Shown here piece by piece: positions 1 to 5,549 of a DNA stretch of 7,687 nt. Both the position numbers and the translations under genes were made by a program. The stretch spans positions 1 to 7,687 of the forward strand of contig JAEXGX010000007.1 of NCBI GenBank assembly GCA_023450535.1, read 5' to 3'. The DNA is from Pseudomonadota bacterium (GTDB taxonomy: Bacteria; Desulfobacterota; Desulfovibrionia; Desulfovibrionales; Desulfovibrionaceae). Below the pieces are notes generated by a model, which was given only the letters and a program-made list of their open reading frames with translations, was not told the origin of the DNA and made no database searches. Position 1 is the first letter of the stretch; every line of letters begins with the position of its first letter.

Positions 1-84
1 GTTCAAACCAGCGAAATCCGATGCTCAAACCTTCGCGCCCCAAAGCCTTTCTTCCATAACAGGCCCATCGCCATATGAGGTGAG

Positions 85-1923
85 CTATTCTGCGTCATCC
101 TTCACTTCCCGCTTTTCTTCCTCTTCCAGAACAGGCGCACGCTGAAGGATTTCCTCCAGCTGAATATCGCCGCACAATACGCCGACAATTTCATCCTTCT
201 CGTCTGTCACCGCCATAGATACGGAAAGAATCAGCTTGCCCGTGTACTGCGACTGGTACACATCAGTAATGTGCAACTCCCCGTCGGCCATGGGCATTTT
301 AAACCACTCGCGGCCGGAATAGTCATACCCCGGCTGAGGCAGATTGCCGTACTTTTCAGTATAGGCCGGATCTGTGATGACGGACTGAAGCAGACGGCCC
401 GCCGCATCCGTCAGGGTCAGGAACTGAATAAAGGGATAATGAGCTACGAAATCGTGCATGAGCGCGGGAGTCCGCGTGTCGTCGGGACGTACCGTGCAAT
501 TTGCGGCCAGGCGTTCGATGAGGTGCGCAGCCAACTGTCCGGCCAAACGCTTGATACGCTGAAGTTCGGATACAAAAAGTTCCGGCATGTAACGCTTGAC
601 CAGCGCTTCCATTTCCTTGTTGGAGAAGGAGGTGTTGCGTCCTTCCTCATAGGCTTTCATGATCTCATTGTAAATCAGCCCCACGGAAGGATGCTTCTTG
701 GTGACTTCACGTTCCGGCGAGAGCTTGAGATTGTGATTGATCCAGTAGGCCACGCCCGCCCGGCCGGACTTGTCCGTAATGATGATCGGCACAGGGCGGC
801 CGAGAATCTTGGATGTATCAAAGATATTGTAGATTTCCTCGTTCTTGGCCAGACCATCCACGTGCACCCCGGCGCTGGTGGCGTTGAAATCACGCCCCAC
901 CAACGGATAGTTGGGCGGGATGACATATTCCAGTTCCTTCTCGAAGAACTCTCCAATCTCGGCAATCACGGTGGTATCCGCTGCCTCGTCCTGCCCGGTG
1001 AGAGAAATGTATTCCATGACCAGCGCTTCCACCGGAGTATTGCCTGTGCGTTCGCCGAAGCCGAGCAGCGCGCCGTTAACCGCGCCGCAGCCGTAGAGCC
1101 AGGCTGTCACGCCGTTAACCAGCCCCTTGTGGAAATCGTTGTGTCCATGCCACTCCAGCCACTGGCCCGGCACGCCCGCCTCATCGGTAAAAGCCCGCAC
1201 GATACGCTGCACCGAACGCGGCAGAGCCGCGCCCTGATAGGGCACGCCGAAGCCCATAGTATCGCACAGGCGAATTTTCACCGGCATGGACGCCTGGCTC
1301 GCCAGCTCCATCAGTTTTGCTGCAAAAGGCAGGCAGAAACCATAAATATCGGCCCTGGTAATATCTTCAAAATGGCAACGCGGCACGATGCCCCATTCCA
1401 AAGCCTGTTCCACAATACTCAGATAGCCGTTCAGCGCCTGTTCTCGATTCTTTCCGAGCTTGAGGTAGACATGGTAATCGGACATGCTGGTCAGCATGCC
1501 CACCTCGTCAAATTCCATATCCCGGGCGATTTTGAGATCCTCAATATTGGCCCGAATCCAGCCGGTCACCCGCGGAAAACGGTAGCCGCGCGCGCGGCAA
1601 ATTTCAATGGCCCGCCGATCCTTGGGGGAATACATGAAAAATTCCGAAGCCTGAATAAGCCCGCTCTTGCCGCCAAGCTTATGCAGCAAATCAAAAATGC
1701 GGGCGATCTGCCGCACCGTATAGGGAGGTCTGGCCTGCTGCCCGTCACGAAAAGTCGTGTCGGTAATGAAGCAAGGGTCCGCCGGACGGGGCATGACGAT
1801 ATTATCGTCAAACTCGATCCGGCCGACTTTCGTGTAGGGGAACACTCCCCGGAACAGTTGGGGAGTTTCCGGATTCTCAAGATGCAGGCTACGCAGGGGA
1901 TCTTTCTTATAAAGCAGGCTCAT
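85..1923 (-). CDS. DRE-TIM acyltransferase (candidate Re-citrate synthase) with C-terminal Cache/PDC sensor-like domain
   Basis: The 612-residue product belongs to the isopropylmalate/homocitrate/Re-citrate synthase family, which condenses acetyl-CoA with a 2-oxo acid. The TIM barrel spans about residues 48-310. It starts with DTTFRDGQQ (D55, R59, D60), followed by E94 as the probable Glu of the DRE triad. HGHND supplies metal-ligand histidines 259 and 261, and GERTGN lies at 290-295. A family-typical GVHVDGLAKN subdomain sits at 352-361. Where isopropylmalate synthases carry a LeuA regulatory domain, this protein has a Cache-like domain at about 455-592 (SGREWF at 536, TDVYQS at 553, GVLCGDI at 581), then an acidic tail. 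I see no signal peptide or membrane segment, so the sensor is probably cytosolic. The start at 1923 is preferred over an ATG at 1962 because GAGGAA (1929-1934) precedes it. Re-citrate synthase is the favoured function: from memory, the Desulfovibrio vulgaris candidate (DVU0398) also lies near dsrAB. Isopropylmalate, citramalate or homocitrate synthase remain possible. Confidence 0.85.
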   Translation of the reverse strand: MSLLYKKDPLRSLHLENPETPQLFRGVFPYTKVGRIEFDDNIVMPRPADPCFITDTTFRDGQQARPPYTVRQIARIFDLLHKLGGKSGLIQASEFFMYSPKDRRAIEICRARGYRFPRVTGWIRANIEDLKIARDMEFDEVGMLTSMSDYHVYLKLGKNREQALNGYLSIVEQALEWGIVPRCHFEDITRADIYGFCLPFAAKLMELASQASMPVKIRLCDTMGFGVPYQGAALPRSVQRIVRAFTDEAGVPGQWLEWHGHNDFHKGLVNGVTAWLYGCGAVNGALLGFGERTGNTPVEALVMEYISLTGQDEAADTTVIAEIGEFFEKELEYVIPPNYPLVGRDFNATSAGVHVDGLAKNEEIYNIFDTSKILGRPVPIIITDKSGRAGVAYWINHNLKLSPEREVTKKHPSVGLIYNEIMKAYEEGRNTSFSNKEMEALVKRYMPELFVSELQRIKRLAGQLAAHLIERLAANCTVRPDDTRTPALMHDFVAHYPFIQFLTLTDAAGRLLQSVITDPAYTEKYGNLPQPGYDYSGREWFKMPMADGELHITDVYQSQYTGKLILSVSMAVTDEKDEIVGVLCGDIQLEEILQRAPVLEEEEKREVKDDAE

Positions 1924-2061
1924 GTGGGTTCCTCGCAATGCGCAGCGTCGCTCCGCGCACATTCTCAGGCTGGACTCCCGCCTCCGGCTCCATTTTCGCG
2001 GTCAGAACAAAGTTCCTCACAAAAAAAGAAAAAAAGGCGGTGCAAGTATTCGGTATAGCGT

Positions 2062-2076
2062 GTTTCACGCTGAAAC
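2062..2076. promoter_or_regulatory. Perfect palindrome GTTTCA-CGC-TGAAAC, candidate operator
   Basis: Two exact 6-bp arms are separated by 3 bp. On the minus strand the element lies just upstream of a possible -10 (TATACC, complement of 2052-2057), so a bound protein could affect transcription of the acyltransferase gene, whose start codon is about 140 bp away. It is about 385 bp from dsrA. The core TTTCA-N3-TGAAA recurs in the larger palindrome upstream of ald. The regulator is unknown, and a chance 15-bp palindrome cannot be excluded. Confidence 0.35.
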
Positions 2077-2377
2077 GAAAGAGCGGAGTATCTTCCCTTT
2101 CTGCACATTCTGAAACCGGAAGAAAACCTCCCTCTCTGCAAAAAAACGTGCAAATCTGGGTGCGCTCCATTAAAACCACAGATTAAAGCGAAGTTCTGTC
2201 CTTTTATTTTTTATTTGTGAAAAAAATGTTTTTCCATCTTCCTTTCTTTCCCAATCATGCCGCCGTGTTGTGCTCGCAAAAAAAGTCTGTTATGGATAGG
2301 AGTGTTCATACACGGGAACAGACGTTGCGCCCGTTCACGCGCTGTTTGCTTCCGTATTCCGGTCTGTTTACCAGGGG

Positions 2378-2427
2378 GCCGTTCCCCAGCGGCCGCGCCC
2401 ATTTGCCGGGTTCGGCCCCGGAACGGC
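2378..2427 (+). promoter_or_regulatory. GC-rich inverted repeat in the dsrA leader
   Basis: GCCGTTCC (2378-2385) is the exact reverse complement of GGAACGGC (2420-2427). Between them a second hairpin, CCGGG (2406-2410) with CCCGG (2417-2421) around a 6-nt loop, shares bases 2420-2421 with the outer stem, so the two cannot fully form together. The structure ends about 20 nt before the GGAGG ribosome binding site (2447-2451). It may stabilise the dsr mRNA or affect translation. It lacks a U-tract, so it is not a classical terminator. No known riboswitch class is recognised. Confidence 0.35.
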
Positions 2428-2458
2428 AGACCCCATTAACCCATGTGGAGGTAAGGCA

Positions 2459-3772
2459 ATGGCAAAACATGCAACCCCGTTGTTGGACCAGCTCGAAACC
2501 GGGCCCTGGCCCAGCTTTGTGTCCGACATCAAGCAGGCTGCTGCTGATCGTGCGGCGAATCCGAAAGGGCTTGACTACCAGATTCCCGTCGACGCTCCCG
2601 AAGACCTGCTGGGCGTGCTTGAACTTTCTTATGAAGAAGGCGAAACCCACTGGAAACACGGCGGGATCGTGGGCGTATTCGGTTACGGCGGCGGCGTCAT
2701 CGGCCGTTATTGCGACCAGCCCGAAAAATTCCCCGGCGTGGCTCATTTCCACACCGTACGCGTGAACCAGCCGTCCGGCAAATACTACAGCACCGAATAC
2801 CTGCGCCAGCTCTGCGACATCTGGGATCTGCGCGGTTCCGGTCTGACCAACATGCACGGCTCCACCGGCGACATCGTGCTTCTGGGCACCCAAACCCCGC
2901 AGTTGGAAGAAATTTTCTGGCAGATGACGCATGAAATGGAAACCGACCTCGGCGGTTCCGGTTCCAACCTGCGTACCCCGGCAGCCTGCCTCGGCCAGTC
3001 CCGTTGCGAATACGCCTGCTATAACACCCAGCTCGCGTGCTACCAGCTCACCCAGGACTACCAGGACGAACTGCACCGCCCGGCCTTCCCCTACAAGTTC
3101 AAATTCAAGTTTGACGGCTGCCCGAACGGCTGCGTGGCCTCCATTGCCCGCTCCGACTTCTCCGTCATCGGCACCTGGAAGGACGACATCAAGATCGACC
3201 AGGCTGCTGTGAAGGGCTATGTCGGCGGCGAATTCCAGCCCAACGCGGGCGCGCACGCCGGCCGCGACTGGGGCAAGTTCGACATCCAGAAGGAAGTCGT
3301 GGATCTCTGCCCCGGCCACTGCATGAGCTGGGACGGCTCCAAGCTCTCCATCGACAACAAGGAATGCGTGCGCTGCATGCACTGCATCAACACCATGCCC
3401 CGCGCCCTGCACATCGGCGACGAACGCGGCGCGACTATCCTTGTGGGCGCCAAGGCCCCCATCCTCGATGGCGCCCAGCTGGCTTCCATGCTGGTGCCCT
3501 TCGTTCCCGTCGAAGAACCTTTTGATGAACTCAAGTCCATCATTGAAAAGATTTGGGAGTGGTGGATGGAAGAAGGAAAGAACCGCGAGCGCGTGGGTGA
3601 AACCATCCGTCGCCTCTCCTTCCAGAAGCTGCTGGAAGTCACTGAAATTCCGGCCCTGCCCCAGCATGTCGAAGAACCCCGCACCAACCCCTATATCCTG
3701 TTCAAGGAAGAGGAAGTGCCCGGCGGCTGGACCCGCGACATCAAGGCTTACCGCGCAAGACACGCACGCTAA
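2459..3772 (+). CDS. dsrA: Dissimilatory sulfite reductase alpha subunit
   Basis: DsrA is the alpha subunit of cytoplasmic dissimilatory sulfite reductase, which reduces sulfite with electrons from anaerobic respiration and passes sulfur to DsrC. The 437-residue length matches desulfoviridin DsrA of Desulfovibrio. The siroheme-coupled [4Fe-4S] ligands are visible as C177-X5-C183 and C221-PNG-C225. The inserted ferredoxin domain has C284 and then C303, C306 and C309. The start has an excellent GGAGG site (2447-2451) 7 nt upstream. dsrB follows after 18 bp, so the two are almost certainly co-transcribed. Codon use is strongly biased, with few TTA, CTA or TCA codons, as expected for an abundant respiratory enzyme; this also leaves a long spurious antisense frame open. 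I see no truncation or missing ligand. In Bilophila the sulfite comes mainly from taurine and other sulfonates rather than sulfate. Confidence 0.98.
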   Translation: MAKHATPLLDQLETGPWPSFVSDIKQAAADRAANPKGLDYQIPVDAPEDLLGVLELSYEEGETHWKHGGIVGVFGYGGGVIGRYCDQPEKFPGVAHFHTVRVNQPSGKYYSTEYLRQLCDIWDLRGSGLTNMHGSTGDIVLLGTQTPQLEEIFWQMTHEMETDLGGSGSNLRTPAACLGQSRCEYACYNTQLACYQLTQDYQDELHRPAFPYKFKFKFDGCPNGCVASIARSDFSVIGTWKDDIKIDQAAVKGYVGGEFQPNAGAHAGRDWGKFDIQKEVVDLCPGHCMSWDGSKLSIDNKECVRCMHCINTMPRALHIGDERGATILVGAKAPILDGAQLASMLVPFVPVEEPFDELKSIIEKIWEWWMEEGKNRERVGETIRRLSFQKLLEVTEIPALPQHVEEPRTNPYILFKEEEVPGGWTRDIKAYRARHAR

Positions 3773-3790
3773 TTTCAAGGAGAGCAAGAA

Positions 3791-5239
3791 ATGGCTTTCA
3801 TTTCCACCGGATACAATCCTCAGAAACCCATGGAAAATCGTATTTCCGATATCGGACCCCGCAAATACGACTCCTTCTTCCCCCCGGTCATTGCCAAGAA
3901 CTTCGGCAAATGGCTGTATCATGAAATCCTCGAGCCCGGCGTGCTGGTGCACGTGGCCGAAAGCGGCGACAAGGTGTACACCGTACGCTGCGGCGCGGCC
4001 CGTCTGATGTCCACCGTGCACATCCGTGAAATCTGCGAAATCGCCGACAAGTACTGCGAAGGCCATGTGCGTTTCACGACCCGTAACAACGTGGAATTCA
4101 TGGTCACCGACGAAGCCACGCTCAAGGCTCTGAAGGAAGACCTGGCCTCCCGCAAGTTCGCTGCGGGTTCCTACAAGTTCCCCATCGGCGGCACCGGCGC
4201 CGGCATCTCCAACATCGTGCACACCCAGGGCTGGGTGCACTGCCATACCCCCGCCACCGACGCCTCCGGGCCGGTCAAAGCCGTCATGGACACGGTGTTT
4301 GAAGAGTTCCAGCACATGCGCATGCCCGCTCCGGTGCGCATCTCCCTGGCCTGCTGCCTGAACATGTGCGGCGCTGTGCATGCTTCCGACATCGGTATCG
4401 TGGGCATTCACCGCAAACCCCCGATGATCGACCACGAGTGGGTCGACCAGCTCTGCGAAATTCCTCTGGCCGTCGCCGCCTGCCCCGTGGCCGCCGTGCG
4501 CCCGACCAAGGAAGAATATGATGGCAAGAAGATCAACACCGTGGCCATCAAGAGTGAACGCTGCATGTACTGCGGCAACTGCTATACCATGTGCCCGGCT
4601 CTGCCCATCTCTGACGGTCAGGGCGGTGACGGCGTGGTGATCATGGTGGGCGGCAAGGTTTCCAACCGCATCAGCATGCCCAAGCTCGCAAAGGTCGTTG
4701 TGGCGTACATTCCCAACGAAGCTCCCCGCTGGCCCACACTCACCAGCACCATCAAGCACATTATCGACGTCTACTCCAAGAACGCGAATAAGTACGAACG
4801 TCTCGGAGAATGGGCTGAACGCATCGGTTGGGAAAAGTTCTTTGAACTTACCGACCTTGAGTTCACCCACCACATCATCGACGACTTCCGTGACCCCGCC
4901 TATTACACTTGGCGCCAGTCCACGCAGTTCAAGTTCTCTGAAGCCGCCAAGGTTGCCTACCAGGGTGCCGAGGCTCACGAAGCTGCAGCCAGCAGCGGCG
5001 TGACCGAAGAAGATATGGCCAAGGTAGTGGACTTCCTGACTTCCAAGTCCGGCTCCAAGACCAAGTTCTACTTCAACAACTTCCTGGAACTCTTCCCCGG
5101 CGACAGCCCCCGCAAGGTTAAGGCTGTGCTGACCGCCCTGGTTGCGGCCGACAAGATGGTATACTGGTCTTCCGGTTCCACCACCATGTACGGCCTCAAG
5201 GGCGCGGGCAAGCAGTCCGCCACCGAAGAAGGCGAATAA
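3791..5239 (+). CDS. dsrB: Dissimilatory sulfite reductase beta subunit fused to DsrD (DsrB-DsrD)
   Basis: The 482-residue product is about 100 residues longer than ordinary DsrB (about 381). Residues 1-382 are DsrB. The active siroheme-[4Fe-4S] site uses C151 and the C188-C189-X3-C193 cluster. The ferredoxin domain has C231 and then C258, C261 and C264. An Ala/Glu-rich linker (about 383-404) leads into residues 405-482, which match a whole DsrD winged-helix protein (normally a separate protein of about 78 residues), including KVVDFLTSKSGSK, FYFNNF and WSSGSTTMYGLKGAGKQ. Free DsrD has been reported to activate DsrAB allosterically, so the fusion would fix it at one copy per beta subunit. The fusion is known from B. 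wadsworthia, where the beta subunit was reported as 54 kDa. AAGGAG (3777-3782) precedes the start. The domain junction is one uninterrupted frame without a stop or re-initiation signal that I could see. Confidence 0.98.
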   Translation: MAFISTGYNPQKPMENRISDIGPRKYDSFFPPVIAKNFGKWLYHEILEPGVLVHVAESGDKVYTVRCGAARLMSTVHIREICEIADKYCEGHVRFTTRNNVEFMVTDEATLKALKEDLASRKFAAGSYKFPIGGTGAGISNIVHTQGWVHCHTPATDASGPVKAVMDTVFEEFQHMRMPAPVRISLACCLNMCGAVHASDIGIVGIHRKPPMIDHEWVDQLCEIPLAVAACPVAAVRPTKEEYDGKKINTVAIKSERCMYCGNCYTMCPALPISDGQGGDGVVIMVGGKVSNRISMPKLAKVVVAYIPNEAPRWPTLTSTIKHIIDVYSKNANKYERLGEWAERIGWEKFFELTDLEFTHHIIDDFRDPAYYTWRQSTQFKFSEAAKVAYQGAEAHEAAASSGVTEEDMAKVVDFLTSKSGSKTKFYFNNFLELFPGDSPRKVKAVLTALVAADKMVYWSSGSTTMYGLKGAGKQSATEEGE

Positions 5240-5274
5240 TGCCTGCGCCGCACCTGCGGTATAAAGCATGATAT

Positions 5275-5306
5275 AAGGGCGCAGTCCGTGAGGACTGCGC
5301 CCTTTT
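5275..5306 (+). terminator. Intrinsic terminator of the dsrAB operon
   Basis: A perfect 13-bp stem, AAGGGCGCAGTCC (5275-5287) with GGACTGCGCCCTT (5292-5304), closes on the GTGA tetraloop, a GNRA type. The right arm runs into TTTT (5303-5306). It begins 36 bp after the dsrB stop codon, so dsrAB probably ends here and ald is a separate transcription unit. The stem's A-rich 5' side could also allow some termination from the opposite direction. Confidence 0.9.
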
Positions 5307-5352
5307 ACATAAGAACCAGATGGCACAACACAAAAAATTTGTTTTTTCTGGA

Positions 5353-5373
5353 GCATTCTGCAATTGAAAATAT
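5353..5373. repeat. Upstream copy of a GCATT-N7-TGAAAAT element
   Basis: GCATT (5353-5357) and TGAAAAT (5365-5371) occur with the same 7-bp internal spacing as in the perfect palindrome at 5427-5447. The two copies start 74 bp apart, close to seven helical turns, so they would lie on the same face of the DNA. This copy is a degenerate palindrome and could be a secondary operator. Significance is uncertain because the sequence is A/T-rich. Confidence 0.35.
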
Positions 5374-5426
5374 CTGCCGACCAGACCTTATGTTCTGACC
5401 CGCAGGTTTCACGCCGTGCCGCCGGT

Positions 5427-5447
5427 GCATTTTCAAAATGAAAATGC
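5427..5447. promoter_or_regulatory. 21-bp perfect palindrome upstream of ald, candidate operator
   Basis: Arms GCATTTTCA (5427-5435) and TGAAAATGC (5439-5447) are exact reverse complements around AAA. The element overlaps the proposed -35 of ald (TTCAAA, 5432-5437), a position typical of a repressor site. Its core, TTTCA-N3-TGAAA, is shared with the palindrome at 2062-2076. It differs from a Fur-type box, in which the TGAAAAT and ATTTTCA halves have the opposite order. The regulator is unknown. Confidence 0.5.
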
Positions 5448-5461
5448 TCTAAAAATATAAA
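5432..5461 (+). promoter_or_regulatory. Candidate sigma-70 promoter of ald
   Basis: TTCAAA (5432-5437, four of six matches to the -35 consensus) is followed after 18 bp by TATAAA (5456-5461, five of six matches to the -10). Transcription would start near 5468 and give a leader of about 80 nt containing two more palindromes. An alternative TTGAAA (5364-5369) upstream has only a poor -10 near 5387-5393. This is prediction from consensus only. Confidence 0.4.
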
Positions 5462-5470
5462 AAATAGTAT

Positions 5471-5482
5471 CAACGCGCGTTG
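5471..5482. promoter_or_regulatory. Perfect 12-bp palindrome CAACGCGCGTTG in the ald leader
   Basis: The twelve bases read the same on both strands. The element lies just downstream of the predicted ald -10 and 1 bp before the next inverted repeat. It stands out as GC-rich in an A/T-rich context. It could be an operator at the transcription start, but no protein can be named. Confidence 0.35.
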
Positions 5483-5483
5483 G

Positions 5484-5505
5484 GGTATCTCACCTTTGAA
5501 ATACC
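5484..5505. promoter_or_regulatory. 22-bp imperfect palindrome in the ald leader
   Basis: GGTATCTCA (5484-5492) and TGAAATACC (5497-5505) are inverted repeats with one mismatch in nine, around a 4-bp centre CCTT. The repeat ends 33 bp before the ald ribosome binding site. Alanine dehydrogenase genes in other bacteria are often controlled by Lrp/AsnC-type or other dedicated regulators binding near the start, so an operator is plausible. A short leader hairpin is the alternative. Confidence 0.4.
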
Positions 5506-5549
5506 GCACATCGAAAAAAACATCATACTCCGCATGACAGGAGGTTCTC

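Larger units (their letters stand above)
1924..2458. other. Divergent intergenic region between the acyltransferase gene and dsrA
   Basis: This 535-bp stretch has no convincing gene. It must hold the promoters of two divergent units. It contains an A-rich tract (2021-2035), the palindrome at 2062-2076, an A/T-rich block (2201-2233) with a 6-bp inverted repeat GAAAAA-AATG-TTTTTC at 2219-2234, and a GC-rich leader just before dsrA. For dsrA the only -35/-10 pair I could propose is TTGTGC (2268-2273) with TATGGA (2291-2296) at 17-bp spacing. That is a weak match, three of six in each box. For the minus-strand gene, TATACC (complement of 2052-2057) is a possible -10 without a good -35. A TTGTGA half-site at 2215-2220 resembles half of a Rex or CRP-type site, but its partner half is missing. 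Confidence 0.6.

Noticed and set aside
3..74. A 23-codon minus-strand frame at the left edge beginning ATGGCGATGGGC
   Set aside because: It is very short, has no strong ribosome binding site and no recognisable similarity. The first 84 bases show nothing else I can support.
1924..1962. Longer start at 1962 for the acyltransferase (13 extra residues)
   Set aside because: The upstream ATG lacks a well-spaced ribosome binding site, while the ATG at 1923 has GAGGAA close upstream; the extra residues (MCAERRCALRGTH) look like untranslated sequence.
2021..2035. A-rich tract that reads as a T-tract on the minus strand, possible terminator
   Set aside because: No stable hairpin precedes it on the minus strand, and it lies in the leader or promoter region of the acyltransferase gene.
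271..2058. A 595-codon open frame on the plus strand opposite the acyltransferase gene
   Set aside because: The minus strand has all family motifs in order and a good ribosome binding site; the plus-strand frame shows no domain.
2214..2236. Possible Rex or CRP-type site (TTGTGA followed by an A/T-rich spacer)
   Set aside because: Only one half-site is present; the expected TCACAA partner is absent.
2217..2765. Plus-strand open frame of 182 codons overlapping the dsrA leader and 5' end
   Set aside because: Most of it overlaps dsrA in another frame, its composition is unlike the neighbouring genes, and it lacks a ribosome binding site.
5321..5336. TGGCAC resembling a sigma-54 -24 element upstream of ald
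   Set aside because: The required GC of the -12 element is missing at the correct distance; only A residues are there.
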